A DNA stretch of 55,659 nucleotides from Acidobacteriota bacterium (GCA_021802985.1 JAJZQW010000006.1:1-55659); one strand, 5' to 3'; numbered from the stretch's first letter, positions 1 to 9,402 are shown. Numbers and translations: made by a program. The notes: generated from the letters alone by a model not told the origin.

Positions 1-28
1 GGCTCAAAGGTTTGGACTCGCCGCTGCC

Positions 29-1774
29 GTGATCGCCCTCCGCCCCGACAATCCCCTGATCGTACAGAGCGACCGGACGCTGCTGCTGGAGGTGGCCCAT
101 CCCGCCTTCGAACAGGTGCGGGACGAACTGGCGCGCTTCGCGGAGCTGGTGAAGAGCCCTGAACACATCCACACCTACCGCATCACGCCCCTGAGCCTGT
201 GGAACGCCTCGGCTTCCGGGGTCTCCTGCCAGGAGATGCTGGACACGCTGGACCACTGGTCCAAGTTCCCGGTGCCCCAGAACCTGCTGCAGGAGATCGA
301 GGACCACGGTACCCGCTACGGCCGGTTGCGCCTGGTGGCCAAGGGCGACCGGCTGGCCCTGGAGATGGATGACCGGGGCCTCTTCTGGGAGCTGGAAAAC
401 CAGAAGTCCCTGCAGGGCCTCCTGGCCGAGCCCTATCCAGACGAGAAGGGCATCTACCTCAACAGCGGCATGCGCGGCGAGGTGAAGCTCCAGCTCATCC
501 GCCTGGGCCACCCGGTCCAGGACATGGCGGGCTACAAGCCCGGCGACCCGCTGCCCTTCGAGCTGGCCCCCACCCTGAAGCAGAGTGGCAAGCCCTTCGG
601 CCTGCGTCCCTACCAGAAGGCCGCGGCGGATGTCTTCCACGCTGGCGGCGGCCCCGACGGTGGGGCGGGGGTGCTGGTGCTGCCCTGCGGCGCGGGCAAG
701 ACCGTCATCGGCATCGGCTGCATGGAGCGCCTGAAGACCCACACCCTGGTGCTGACGACGAACGGCACGGCCGTGAAGCAGTGGAAGCAAGAGCTGCTGG
801 ACAAGACCACACTGACGGACGATCAGGTGGGTCTCTACACGGGCGACACCAAGGAGATCAAGCCGGTCACCATCGCCACCTACCAGATCCTCACCTATCG
901 CAAGAGCAAGACGGGCCCCTTCGAGCACTTCAAGCTCTTCGCAGCCGCCAACTGGGGCCTGGTGATCTACGACGAAGTGCACATGCTGCCCGCGCCGGTG
1001 TTCCGCGCCGTGGCGGAACTCCAGGCCAAGCGCCGCCTCGGCCTCACGGCCACGCTGGTGCGGGAGGACGGCAAGGAGGAGGACGTCTTCAGCCTCATCG
1101 GGCCCAAGCGGGTGGATGTGCCCTGGAAGATGCTGGAGAAGGAAGGCTTCATCGCCACGGCCCACTGCCTGGAGATCCGGGTCCCCCTGCCCACGGTGGA
1201 GCGCATGGAATACGCCGTGGCGGACCAGCGCCAGCGTTTCCGAACCGCCTCGGAGAACAGCCTCAAGCTGACCGTCGTGGATGAGCTGCTGGCGGGTCAT
1301 CCGAACGACAACGTGCTCATCATCGGCCAGTACCTGGAGCAGCTGCGCATCATCGGCGAGCGGCTGAACGCCCCCGTGCTCACGGGGCAGACGCCGGAGA
1401 AGGAACGCGAGGTGCTGTACAAGCAGTTCCGCGAGGGCCAGCTCCGGGTGCTCATCGTGAGCAAGGTGGCCAATTTCGCCATCGACCTGCCGGACGCCAG
1501 TGTGGCCATCCAGGTGAGCGGCACCTTCGGCTCGAGGCAGGAGGAGGCCCAGCGCCTGGGCCGTATCCTCCGGCCCAAGGACGACCGGAACGTGAGCTAC
1601 TTCTACTCGCTCATCAGCCGCGACACCACCGAGCAGGAGTTCGCCCGGAACCGGCAGCTGTTCCTCACCGAACAGGGCTACCGCTACCTCATCGAGAGCC
1701 GCCACTTTGATGAAGCGGGACGCCTCAGCGAGCCGGTGGTGTGGCGGCAGCTGCGCACGGAGACGGCCGGCTGA
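29..1774 (+). CDS. XPB/Ssl2-type superfamily 2 DNA helicase
   Basis: ATP-dependent DNA helicase of the XPB family, presumably acting in DNA repair or transcription-coupled unwinding in the cytoplasm. The 581-residue protein has an N-terminal region resembling the extra domain of XPB-like helicases, then a Walker A motif (PCGAGKT, about residue 230), the DEVH Walker B box (YDEVHM, about residue 313), motif III (GLTATLVREDG) and motif VI (QRLGRILRP). The DEVH box and the long GLTATLVREDGKEEDV-type stretch are typical of XPB rather than UvrB or RecG. The start is GTG at 29; no clear ribosome binding site is visible in the 28 bases available upstream. It ends just before a convergent gene. Confidence 0.9.
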   Translation: MIALRPDNPLIVQSDRTLLLEVAHPAFEQVRDELARFAELVKSPEHIHTYRITPLSLWNASASGVSCQEMLDTLDHWSKFPVPQNLLQEIEDHGTRYGRLRLVAKGDRLALEMDDRGLFWELENQKSLQGLLAEPYPDEKGIYLNSGMRGEVKLQLIRLGHPVQDMAGYKPGDPLPFELAPTLKQSGKPFGLRPYQKAAADVFHAGGGPDGGAGVLVLPCGAGKTVIGIGCMERLKTHTLVLTTNGTAVKQWKQELLDKTTLTDDQVGLYTGDTKEIKPVTIATYQILTYRKSKTGPFEHFKLFAAANWGLVIYDEVHMLPAPVFRAVAELQAKRRLGLTATLVREDGKEEDVFSLIGPKRVDVPWKMLEKEGFIATAHCLEIRVPLPTVERMEYAVADQRQRFRTASENSLKLTVVDELLAGHPNDNVLIIGQYLEQLRIIGERLNAPVLTGQTPEKEREVLYKQFREGQLRVLIVSKVANFAIDLPDASVAIQVSGTFGSRQEEAQRLGRILRPKDDRNVSYFYSLISRDTTEQEFARNRQLFLTEQGYRYLIESRHFDEAGRLSEPVVWRQLRTETAG

Positions 1775-2371
1775 TCAGAACCGCACACCGCAGGCGAGGG
1801 TGACCTCCCGCTGGGGCAGCAGCTCGTCGGTGGAACTGGGCCCCCGGGGCGCGGCCTCGCCCAGTTCGAGGCGGAGGATCGCGTAGCTGGCGGGTTCGTT
1901 CACCGAGCGGCGGTCGGGACCGTTGAAGGCCCAGATCCGGAGGCCCAGGCCCAGTCGCATCCAGAGCTGGGGCAGGTGATTGGTCATCCTCGGACCGGCC
2001 CCCACGGTGGATTCCAGCCAGGTGGTCCGCAGATCGGCGGCCACACTCCAGCAGAACCGGTCGTCCATGAACCAGGTCTCCCGGGCCACGCCCACGGAGG
2101 CGCTCTGGGCCCGGAGCGCGGCTGGACTGCCATCGGCCCCCTGGGTGGTCCAGCGAGCGGGTGCCATCCAGGCCGCCTCGATCCTCAGGCGGCTCGCATC
2201 CTGGCGGGAGGCCAGCCAGGCGCCGCGCAGGCCCCAGGCGGAAGCCGTGCCCTGGTCCCAGTAGGTGGAACTCGTGGCGGTTTGCCAGGCCCCGAGGACC
2301 GAGGCCTCCCAGGTCTGGGCACAAAGGGGCAAGGCCGCCAGCAGGGGCAGAACCAACAGAACGGGGCGCAT
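1775..2371 (-). CDS. Hypothetical secreted beta-rich protein
   Basis: Not assigned to a named family. The protein starts with a clear Sec signal peptide (MRPVLLVLPLLAALPLCAQ), and the mature part has alternating polar and aromatic residues ending in Phe (ACGVRF), which suits an outer-membrane beta-barrel. I chose the ATG at 2371, preceded by GGAG at good spacing, over the ATG at 2398, which would add nine residues before the signal peptide. It is the last gene of a leftward block with pgpA and another secreted beta-rich protein (2988-3692); the two secreted proteins look alike in composition but I cannot show homology by eye. It abuts the end of the convergent helicase gene. Confidence 0.6.
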   Translation of the reverse strand: MRPVLLVLPLLAALPLCAQTWEASVLGAWQTATSSTYWDQGTASAWGLRGAWLASRQDASRLRIEAAWMAPARWTTQGADGSPAALRAQSASVGVARETWFMDDRFCWSVAADLRTTWLESTVGAGPRMTNHLPQLWMRLGLGLRIWAFNGPDRRSVNEPASYAILRLELGEAAPRGPSSTDELLPQREVTLACGVRF

Positions 2372-2430
2372 GGGAGCTCCAGGGGGCAGAGGAAACATAC
2401 GTCATTCCTCGGGGCGAGCCAAGCGTCCCG

Positions 2431-2985
2431 CTACCCGAGGAACCGCATCCCCAGCCACAGGTCCAGGGGCCAGGTGAGCAACCCCGCGAGCAGCCCCGCC
2501 AGCACGTCGTCCATCACCACGCCCAGGCCCCCCGGCAGCCGTTGCGCCGCGTCCACAGGGCCCGGCTTCCAGATGTCGAAGAGGCGGAACAGGAGGAAGG
2601 GGATCGCCAGCCGCAGGAGCCACAGGCCCCAGGGCTGGGGCTGGAGGGCGCCGGTGAAGAGCAGGGGCGTGAGGGCGAACCACTGCCCGGCCCATTCGTC
2701 GGCGACGATGAAAGAGGGATCCTTCGCACCCGTCTCCACCACCACCCGGTCCGAGGCCCAGATGGCGATCACCGTGAGGAAGAGGGGCGCCGCGAGTCGC
2801 ACGGTCAGGGCCGCGGAGCCGGGCCAGGGCCGGGTCAGCTGGATCAGGCCCAGCCAGGCCAGCAGCCCTGCAAGGCTGCCCCAGGTGCCGGGCGCGGGCC
2901 GCAGGTAGCCGCTGCCGAAGCCGGTGGCAAGCCACCAGGCCCAGCGGGGGGCCTTGGGAGCGGGGGTCCGGGCCACGACGGCCAC
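2431..2985 (-). CDS. pgpA: Phosphatidylglycerophosphatase A
   Basis: Dephosphorylates phosphatidylglycerophosphate to phosphatidylglycerol in the inner membrane (phospholipid synthesis). Family hallmarks are visible: the N-terminal APGTWGSLAG loop, the acidic KDPSFIVADEWAGQW motif and the C-terminal RLFDIWKPGP and GVVMDDVLAG segments, with hydrophobic helices between them. About 184 residues, the normal size. I place the start at GTG 2985, three bases after the stop of the upstream gene; a second GTG at 2976 is possible. The reading frame stays open further upstream, but only as overlap with the preceding gene. It lies between two genes for secreted beta-rich proteins and is probably co-transcribed with the ABC exporter genes. 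Confidence 0.85.
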   Translation of the reverse strand: MAVVARTPAPKAPRWAWWLATGFGSGYLRPAPGTWGSLAGLLAWLGLIQLTRPWPGSAALTVRLAAPLFLTVIAIWASDRVVVETGAKDPSFIVADEWAGQWFALTPLLFTGALQPQPWGLWLLRLAIPFLLFRLFDIWKPGPVDAAQRLPGGLGVVMDDVLAGLLAGLLTWPLDLWLGMRFLG

Positions 2986-2987
2986 GG

Positions 2988-3692
2988 CTAGGGCCGCACC
3001 GAAGGCGTGACGCGGGGCCAGTACCCGAAGCGCATGCCGAACTGGACGGAGATCTCGTAGCGGGGGGCCATGTGCCGGAGGTCGCCCCCTGGCCCCTCGC
3101 CGCCCTGGTGCCACAGCGGCACGGCCACTTCGAGGCGGGTGAAGGGATGGGTGTACCGCCCTCCCTGCGTGAGCGCGGCCAGGAGGTCGGCGGCGTTGTA
3201 CCAGCCAAGCGGAAGGAGGATGCCGCGGAAACCCACCTGGCCTCGGACCCAGGGCCTCACCATCCAGGCTGTTTGCCCATCCAGGGGAGAGGGTCCGCTG
3301 GCCAGGCTGGACCGGCCCTCATAGCGCTCTAGGCGCAGTTCCGCTCCGAGGGCCGCCTGCACGCCGTGGTGCTCCGACCACCAGCTCTGCTGCAGGCCCC
3401 CACCGGCGGTGATGAAGCCCAGGTCGTGATTGGAACCGGACTGGACCTGGGCCTGCCACTGGGTCATGCGGGTGTAGGAAGGCGACCGGTCCCAGCCGAC
3501 TCGCAGCTGGAGCGCGGTGGCCGTGTCGCCGCCGGGGCCCCCCGTCCTTTCCTGCCGGGTGGGGAGGATCCCGAGCCCCAGGGCCGCCTCCACACCATCC
3601 GCATGGAGGGGGCAGGCCAGGAGAAGCAGGAGCAGGAAGAGGCTGGAGCGGGAGCTCATGGCCTGGAGCCGGCCTTGGGAGGACTCATACAT
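2988..3692 (-). CDS. Hypothetical secreted or outer-membrane protein
   Basis: Unknown function. The start overlaps the stop of the upstream permease gene as ATGA, which suggests translational coupling. An internal Met at residue 12 begins a cleaner signal peptide (MSSRSSLFLLLLLLACPLHA), so the true start may be at 3659. The mature 200 residues have alternating hydrophobic strands and many aromatic residues, including EISVQFGMRFGYWPR near the C-terminus, consistent with a beta-barrel. Its position behind a LolDE-like ABC exporter suggests an envelope role, but this is inference. Confidence 0.6.
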   Translation of the reverse strand: MYESSQGRLQAMSSRSSLFLLLLLLACPLHADGVEAALGLGILPTRQERTGGPGGDTATALQLRVGWDRSPSYTRMTQWQAQVQSGSNHDLGFITAGGGLQQSWWSEHHGVQAALGAELRLERYEGRSSLASGPSPLDGQTAWMVRPWVRGQVGFRGILLPLGWYNAADLLAALTQGGRYTHPFTRLEVAVPLWHQGGEGPGGDLRHMAPRYEISVQFGMRFGYWPRVTPSVRP

Positions 3693-4929
3693 GTCTCAGC
3701 GCCTCCACAATGCGCAGCCGCGCGGCCTTGAGGCCGGGGAAGAAGGCGCTGATCTGGATCGTGGCCTGGAGGCCCAGGGCGGCGGCGAGGTAGACCAGGG
3801 GCACGAAGTGGATGTCCAGCTCATAGCCGTGACTGGTGCCGGGTGGCGCGGGCATCTGCAGGTGCAGGGCGTTGAGGCCGGCGCGGAGCAGCAGGGTGGC
3901 CACCAGCCCCAGGGCGCTGCCCAGGAGGCCCAGGAAGGCGCCCTCCCATTGGAGCAGCGACAGCAGCTGTCCAGCCTGTAGGCCCATGGCCCGCAGGACG
4001 CCGAACTCGCGGATCCGTTCCATGACGGACATGAGCAGGGTGTTGGCCGTGGCCAGCAGCACCACCAGGAAGAGTACCAGCCCCATGAAGCCGAAGATGG
4101 CGGTGTAGAGCAGCTTCACCTGCCGGTAGAAGGAGGCCAACTCGAACCAGGGCTTCACCGTCGTCCCCGGCAGCAGGGCCTGGAGCCGGAGCTGCTCCCG
4201 CGCCGTGTCCGCGGGATGGCGCAGCACGATGGACAGGCGGGAGCGGGCGGGGCCCGCATCGAGCAGTTGGGCGGCCGTGGCCAGACTCACCGTGAGCACC
4301 CGGTCGTTCAGCTCCTTCAGGCCCAGGTCCTGGAGGCCCACCACCTCCACGTCCAGGGCGTTGAGGGCGCCGTCCTTCGTGGTGGACATGAGCGTCAGCG
4401 AACTGCCCACCGAGGCCCCCAGACCGCGCGCGAGGCCCGTCCCGAGGATGACCTCCCGGGCGGCGGGATCCGCCGAAAGCCAGTGGGAGCCGGCCCCTCC
4501 GGGTGCCTTCGCACCGTCCTTCAGGGTGTCCAGGGAGGCCATGAACCGGGGCTCGCGGACGGGATCCACCGCGGTGCCCAGAAAGGCCACGCTGCGCGGT
4601 CCGCTGGAGAGCAGGCCCATGAACTGGATGCGGGGCAGCACCTCGGCCACGGCGGGATCCTGCCGCAGCCGCGCGGCCAGGGCCTCGCCGTCAGGGAGGG
4701 CGTGTTCCAGGCTCTGGGCCTCGTCCCCGTCCAGGTTCCCGGCTGGCAGCACCTGCAGGTGGCCCAGACCGCCGCGGATGGCGGCGTCCGAGAGGCCCTG
4801 GAAGGTCTGGGCCATGAAGCCCCCGGCCAGGCTGAGGGCCAGGAAACCCGCCACCACCACCATGAGCGTGAGCGCCGTTCGCCGCCGCTGGCGCAGCAGG
4901 TTCCGCAGGGCCAGCCGGGCGAGGATCAC
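3685..4929 (-). CDS. ABC exporter permease, FtsX/LolE-MacB type
   Basis: Membrane subunit of an ABC system of the FtsX/LolCE/MacB superfamily (type VII ABC), which couples ATP hydrolysis to lipoprotein release or transport of envelope substrates. The 414-residue protein has one N-terminal membrane helix (about 20-42), a large periplasmic domain (about 43-275) and three C-terminal helices with the family motif MERIREFGVLRAMG before the third segment. It overlaps its ATPase gene by ATGA (4926-4929) and the next gene likewise, so the three are translationally coupled. The substrate cannot be read from sequence; LolE-like lipoprotein transport is the nearest guess. Confidence 0.85.
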   Translation of the reverse strand: MILARLALRNLLRQRRRTALTLMVVVAGFLALSLAGGFMAQTFQGLSDAAIRGGLGHLQVLPAGNLDGDEAQSLEHALPDGEALAARLRQDPAVAEVLPRIQFMGLLSSGPRSVAFLGTAVDPVREPRFMASLDTLKDGAKAPGGAGSHWLSADPAAREVILGTGLARGLGASVGSSLTLMSTTKDGALNALDVEVVGLQDLGLKELNDRVLTVSLATAAQLLDAGPARSRLSIVLRHPADTAREQLRLQALLPGTTVKPWFELASFYRQVKLLYTAIFGFMGLVLFLVVLLATANTLLMSVMERIREFGVLRAMGLQAGQLLSLLQWEGAFLGLLGSALGLVATLLLRAGLNALHLQMPAPPGTSHGYELDIHFVPLVYLAAALGLQATIQISAFFPGLKAARLRIVEALRHV

Positions 4930-5594
4930 GGGGCCTCCACCAGCCGCCCGTCGGCGAGGCGGAAGACACGGTGGGCGCGGGCGATGACGGCGGGGTCGTG
5001 GCTGGCGACCAGGAATGCCGTGCCGCGCTCCCGGGCCAGGTCGGCCATGAGATCCATGAGGGGACCGCCGTGGGCATGGTCGAGGCTGGCGGTGGGCTCA
5101 TCCGCCAGCACCAGCAGCGGCTCCGGCGCCAGAGCCCGGGCGATGGCGACCCGCTGCTGCTGTCCGCCGATGAGCTGGCCGGGCCGGTGGTGCCGTCGAT
5201 CCGCGAGGCCCACGCGATCGAGGGCGGCTTCGGCCCGCTTCCGGGCCTCCGGCTCAGCCAGGCCCTGGAGCTGCAGGGGCAGCATCACGTTTTCAAGGGC
5301 CGACAGCACCGGCACCAGATTGAAGGCCTGGAAGACGAAGCCCAGGCGGCGCAGGCGCAGATCGCACCGGGCCTTCTCCGGCAGCCGCGACACGGGTTCG
5401 CCGTCCAGCCTCACCTCGCCCTCGTCCGGCGAATCCAGGAGGCCCGCCACCTGCAGCAGGGTGGTCTTCCCCGAGCCCGAGGGCCCTGCAATCACCGCGA
5501 GGCAGCCCCTGGGCACCTCGATCGACACGCCGAACACACCGGCACGTTCGCCGCCGAGTTCGTAGGCGCGGGTGATGTCGCGAAGCTCCAGCAT
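4926..5594 (-). CDS. ABC transporter ATPase, LolD-like
   Basis: Nucleotide-binding subunit that powers the permease encoded immediately downstream. Visible motifs: Walker A GPSGSGKTT (about residue 37), a Q-loop region (GFVFQAFNLVPVLSALENV), a variant signature (IGGQQQRVAIARAL; the usual LSGGQ appears as IGGQQ) and Walker B LLVLADEPTASLD. The 222-residue length is normal for LolD/MacB-N type ATPases. The ILGGQ-like change from LSGGQ is worth noting, though variants occur in this family. First gene of the leftward block; the upstream gap to rimO is 157 bp. Confidence 0.9.
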   Translation of the reverse strand: MLELRDITRAYELGGERAGVFGVSIEVPRGCLAVIAGPSGSGKTTLLQVAGLLDSPDEGEVRLDGEPVSRLPEKARCDLRLRRLGFVFQAFNLVPVLSALENVMLPLQLQGLAEPEARKRAEAALDRVGLADRRHHRPGQLIGGQQQRVAIARALAPEPLLVLADEPTASLDHAHGGPLMDLMADLARERGTAFLVASHDPAVIARAHRVFRLADGRLVEAP

Positions 5595-5703
5595 CCGCCC
5601 AGTCTAGCCCGTTCTCAGAACTGCATGGCGTAGGCCAGCTTCGTGAAGAGGCCCCTTTGTCGTCCGGCATGATCATGCCAAAGCCAGCTGGCGCATGAAA
5701 GAT

Positions 5704-5723
5704 CCCCGGAGAACGGTTCGGGG
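5704..5723 (-). terminator. Weak hairpin downstream of rimO
   Basis: A 7-bp stem (CCCCGGA/TTCGGGG with one G-U pair, 6-nt loop) lies 28 bases beyond the rimO stop codon. On the leftward strand it is followed by ATCTTTC, only a weak T-rich stretch. It could end the rimO transcript, but the evidence is thin. Confidence 0.25.
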
Positions 5724-5751
5724 AGTCCTACGAGGACCTTCGAAGACCCGG

Positions 5752-7131
5752 TTAGCCCCTTTTTGCGCGGAAGGCCTGTTCGTAGGCCGCGGTGCTGGCC
5801 TCGATGCCGCCCGCTTCCACTTCGCCGATGAGATCGTAGGCGTGGGCCTTCACGATGCGGACGCGCTGGATGGTGTTGATCTGCGGCGTGCCGTCCACGA
5901 GCAGCACATTGCCGTCGATGTCGGGGGCCTGGCCCTGGTGGCGGCCCTTCACGATGAGATCGGTCTCCTCGTGGGCGCCCTCCACCAGCACCTCGATGAC
6001 TTGGCCTACCTTCGCCTGGTTCTTCTCCCGCGCGATCTTCTGCTGCAGTTCCAGGAGGCGCCGCTTGCGGGCCTCCTTGGTGCGCTTGGGAATGGGATCG
6101 CCCAGGCCGAAGGCGGAGGTGCCCTCCTCGGGGCTGTAAGTGAACACGCCCACATGGTCGAAGCGGGCCTCCTGCACGAAGGCCTTCAGCTCCCCGAACG
6201 CGGCTTCATCCTCGCCGGGGAAGCCGACGATGAAGTTGGAGCGGATCGCGATGCCCGGCACGATGCGGCGGACCTTCTCCACCAGCTTCAGGAACGAGGC
6301 CCGGCTGCCGCCCCGGGCCATGGCCTTGAGGATGGCCGCGTCGGCATGCTGGAGCGGCATGTCGAGGTACTTCGCGCAGTTCGGCGTCTCGGCCATGGCG
6401 TGCAACAGGCCGTCCGTCAGCCGGTTCGGATAGGCGTAGTGGATGCGGAACCAGCGCAGGCCTTCCACGTGGCCGAGGGCGCGAACGAGTTTTTCGAGGG
6501 CATCCGGGTCGCCGAAGTCGCGCCCGTAGTCCGTGGTGTCCTGGCCCACGAGGCTGATCTCCAGGACGCCCTGGGCCACGAGGTTGCGGGCCTCGGTCAC
6601 GACGCTCTCGATGCTGCGGCTGCGCTGGGCGCCCCGGAGCTGCGGGATCACGCAGAAGGCGCAGGCGTGATCGCAGCCCTCGCTGATCTTCAGGTAGGCG
6701 CTGGCCTTGGGCGTGGTGAGCATCCGGGGGCTGGCCTCGGTGTAGAGGTAGTCGGGATTGGGATTCAGCTCGAAGGCGGCGCCGGCGCCGATGACTTCGG
6801 CAATCTGCTCGATGTCCCGGGTGCCCAGGCAGGCGTCGATCTCGGGCATCTCCGCCATCAGCTCGTCCCGGTACCGCTCCACCAGGCACCCGGCCACGAT
6901 GAGCTTCTCGCAGACGCCCCCCTGTTTCATGGATGCGGCCTGGAGGATGGCCTCCACGCTCTCCCGCTTGGCGGCGTCGATGAAGCCGCAGGTGTTCACC
7001 ACCAGCACCTGGGCCTCCTCCAGCACCGGGGTGATCTGGTAGCCCTTCAGGCGCAGGTGCCCCAGCATGACCTCGGAATCCACGAGGTTCTTGGGGCAGC
7101 CCAGGGACATGAATCCGACTTTGGTCAACAC
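5752..7131 (-). CDS. rimO: Ribosomal protein S12 methylthiotransferase
   Basis: Radical-SAM enzyme that adds a methylthio group to the beta carbon of the conserved aspartate of ribosomal protein S12. The 459-residue protein opens with the family signature MLTKVGFMSLGCPKNLVDSE. Cysteines of the UPF0004 domain are in LGCPKN, VNTCGF and VAGCLVE; the radical-SAM CxxxCxxC is in CDHACAFCVIP; a C-terminal TRAM domain follows KVGQVIEVLVEG. The LGCPKNxVDSE signature separates RimO from MiaB. It is divergent from the adenylate cyclase gene across about 100 bp. Confidence 0.96.
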   Translation of the reverse strand: MLTKVGFMSLGCPKNLVDSEVMLGHLRLKGYQITPVLEEAQVLVVNTCGFIDAAKRESVEAILQAASMKQGGVCEKLIVAGCLVERYRDELMAEMPEIDACLGTRDIEQIAEVIGAGAAFELNPNPDYLYTEASPRMLTTPKASAYLKISEGCDHACAFCVIPQLRGAQRSRSIESVVTEARNLVAQGVLEISLVGQDTTDYGRDFGDPDALEKLVRALGHVEGLRWFRIHYAYPNRLTDGLLHAMAETPNCAKYLDMPLQHADAAILKAMARGGSRASFLKLVEKVRRIVPGIAIRSNFIVGFPGEDEAAFGELKAFVQEARFDHVGVFTYSPEEGTSAFGLGDPIPKRTKEARKRRLLELQQKIAREKNQAKVGQVIEVLVEGAHEETDLIVKGRHQGQAPDIDGNVLLVDGTPQINTIQRVRIVKAHAYDLIGEVEAGGIEASTAAYEQAFRAKRG

Positions 7132-7231
7132 GGCTCCGAACCCCTCTGGGGGTGAACCTCATAGAATACCGCCGCCTGCCGATGAAGTCAGCAGCCACGT
7201 GCTAGACTCATCCTCCCTTTCCGGACCCTCC

Positions 7232-8851
7232 ATGAAGCTCATTCTCCAGGTCGATGGCGCGCACCATCCGGTGACCCTGACGGAGGAGGGGCTCACCATC
7301 GGCCGGGGGGACCAGGCCACCATCCGCATCCAGGCCAACGCCGTGAGCCGGGTCCACGCCCGGATCTACCTCAAGGACGGCATTCCCTACGTCCAGGATC
7401 TGAAATCGCTGAACGGCACGACCCTGAACGGTGCGCACCTGACGGAGCCCGCCCCCTTCCGCTCGGGCGATGCGGTGCTGCTGGGCGAGGCCCTCGTGAA
7501 GTGGTTGCCCGAGGGCGGGTCGGAGCCGGAATCCACCGTGGTGGGGTTGAACCAGGTCCTGGCCCCCAAGGCTTCGGTGTCGCGCATTTCCCTCGAGGAC
7601 CGGGCCTTCGACGCCTCGGGCTCGATCCTGGTGCCCCACGCCAGCATCAACGAAATGCTGGCCCAGGCCAGCGGCCAGCATCTGGCGGCGGATGCCGTCA
7701 CCCTCTTCCAGCGCCTGGCGAGCATGGCGGGGACCCTGCTCCGGGCGGCGGGTCTGAGCGAGCTGCTGGAATCCGTGATGGGCCTGGTGACGGCCCAGAT
7801 CCCCTGCCAGCGCGGCTTCATCCTGCTGAAGGACGCCGCGGGAGAGCTGGTGCCCGAGCTGGTCTGGGAGGAGCAGCCCGGCCTCCATGCCAACCCCATC
7901 AGCCGCACCATCGCCCGCACGGCCATGACGGACCGGGTGGCCATCCTCACCACGGATGCCCGCATGGATCCCCGGTTCAGTGCCGGGGAGAGCATCAAGA
8001 TCCATGGCATCACCTCGGCGCTGTGCGCTCCGCTCATCGTGGAGGAGCAGGCCTTCGGTGTGATCTACCTGGAGACGAGCCTCAACAAGGGCGGCTTCAA
8101 GCGGGAGGACGAACACCTGCTGAGCGCCATGGCCAACTTCGCCGCCGTGGGCATCCAGCGCGAGCGAGAGGCCAAGTTCCGCCGACGGCTGGAGCGGTAC
8201 CACAGCCCGGCGGTAGTGGATCAGATCCTGAGATCCAGCCAGAACAAGGAGGCGCCGGCCCTGCAGGCCCAGCGCTGCGAAATCAGCGTACTCTTCGCCG
8301 ACATCTCGGGCTTCACCCGCATCAGCGAGGGCATGGAGCCCCTCACCCTGGCAGGCATCCTGAATCGCACCTTCGAGGCCCTGACCGACCAGATCTTCGA
8401 TCGGGGGGGCACCCTCGACAAGTACATCGGCGACGCCATCATGGCCTTCTTCGGTGCGCCGAATCCCGATCCCGACCATGCCCGGCACGCGGTGGAGGCC
8501 GCCGTGGCCATGCAGGAGGTGCTCTGCATCCTCAACGCCGAGCGGCCCGCGGGCTACCCCGAGCTGCGGATGCGCATCGGCATCAACAGTGGCGAAGCCT
8601 TCGCGGGCGACATCGGCTGCGAGAAACGCATGGACTACACCGTGATGGGCAGCACCGTGAACCTGGCCTCACGGCTGGAAAGCGGCGTGGCCAAGCCCGG
8701 CCAGATCGTGGTGGGCCCCCGCACGGCCGAACTCATCGATCCGGATCAGCTCCGCGAGATGGAGCCCTTCGCCCTCAAGAACATCGAGCACAAGGTCCGT
8801 CCCTTCGAGGTGCTCTGGGCCCCTGATGCGCCCACGGCGGTGCATGGATAG
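7232..8851 (+). CDS. FHA-GAF class III adenylate cyclase
   Basis: Predicted cytoplasmic signal-transduction enzyme producing cAMP. Domains in order: FHA (about residues 15-90; GRGDQATIRI, SRVHARI, LNGTTLNG), GAF (about 160-315) and a class III cyclase domain (about 345-535). Metal-binding aspartates are in LFADISGFTR and GDAIMAFFG; the Lys of LDKYIGD and the Thr of DYTVMG match residues that select ATP in class IIIb cyclases, so cAMP is likelier than cGMP. I take the ATG at 7232; the frame is open further upstream, but that stretch overlaps rimO antisense and lacks similarity to an FHA start. The FHA domain implies control by a phospho-threonine partner. Confidence 0.9.
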   Translation: MKLILQVDGAHHPVTLTEEGLTIGRGDQATIRIQANAVSRVHARIYLKDGIPYVQDLKSLNGTTLNGAHLTEPAPFRSGDAVLLGEALVKWLPEGGSEPESTVVGLNQVLAPKASVSRISLEDRAFDASGSILVPHASINEMLAQASGQHLAADAVTLFQRLASMAGTLLRAAGLSELLESVMGLVTAQIPCQRGFILLKDAAGELVPELVWEEQPGLHANPISRTIARTAMTDRVAILTTDARMDPRFSAGESIKIHGITSALCAPLIVEEQAFGVIYLETSLNKGGFKREDEHLLSAMANFAAVGIQREREAKFRRRLERYHSPAVVDQILRSSQNKEAPALQAQRCEISVLFADISGFTRISEGMEPLTLAGILNRTFEALTDQIFDRGGTLDKYIGDAIMAFFGAPNPDPDHARHAVEAAVAMQEVLCILNAERPAGYPELRMRIGINSGEAFAGDIGCEKRMDYTVMGSTVNLASRLESGVAKPGQIVVGPRTAELIDPDQLREMEPFALKNIEHKVRPFEVLWAPDAPTAVHG

Positions 8852-8858
8852 GTCAGGG

Positions 8859-9386
8859 CTATCCCTTGACAAAATCCTTCCACAGCATCGACGGCTGGAT
8901 GCCCGAGTTCCGCTGGTACTTCCCGGTCTCGTAGCTGTCGTAGTCGCCGCTCACGGTGTGGTAGAAGATCTGGCAGATGGCCACGCCGGCGTAGACGCGC
9001 ACGGGCTGGATGCAGCTGATTTCCAGGGTCCAGTAGCCGCAGAAACCGATGTCCCCGAAGCCCGCGGTGACATGGACGAAGAGGCCCAGGCGCCCCACGC
9101 TGCTGCGCCCCTCCAGCATGGGTACCATGCCGTGGGTTTCGGTGTATTCCAGGGTGCGGCCGAGGTACAGTTTTCCGGGCTGGAGCAGCAGGCCCTCCGC
9201 GGGGATCTTGAGGAACTCGATGCCGTTCGGCCTGGCCATGTCGAGTTCGTGATCCGTGTAGACCGCCAGATCTTCCCCCAGCCGCAAGTTGTAGCTGTTG
9301 GGGTTGAGCTGGGCGTCGTTCCAGGGATCGATGCGGAGCCGTCCCTGGGCTCGGGCCTCCTGGATCTGCCGGCCGGTGAGGATCAT
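8859..9386 (-). CDS. dcd: dCTP deaminase
   Basis: Deaminates dCTP to dUTP (some relatives go on to dUMP) for thymidylate synthesis. The 175-residue protein begins MILTGRQI and has the dUTPase-fold active-site region GRSSVGRLGLFVH, containing the family Ser and Arg, followed by the catalytic Glu of YWTLEI. ATG at 9386 is preceded by GGAGG. The length is nearer to the bifunctional dCTP deaminase/dUTPase group than to the 193-residue E. coli enzyme, so dUMP formation is possible but not shown. Its 3' end is only seven bases from the convergent cyclase gene. Confidence 0.92.
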   Translation of the reverse strand: MILTGRQIQEARAQGRLRIDPWNDAQLNPNSYNLRLGEDLAVYTDHELDMARPNGIEFLKIPAEGLLLQPGKLYLGRTLEYTETHGMVPMLEGRSSVGRLGLFVHVTAGFGDIGFCGYWTLEISCIQPVRVYAGVAICQIFYHTVSGDYDSYETGKYQRNSGIQPSMLWKDFVKG

Positions 9387-9402
9387 GCCGCCTCCAAACG
9401 GG

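Noticed and set aside
5595..5751. Possible outer-membrane protein remnant on the minus strand ending LFTKLAYAMQF
   Set aside because: The C-terminal pattern is suggestive, but the frame is short, has no start and overlaps the rimO end. Chance is likelier.
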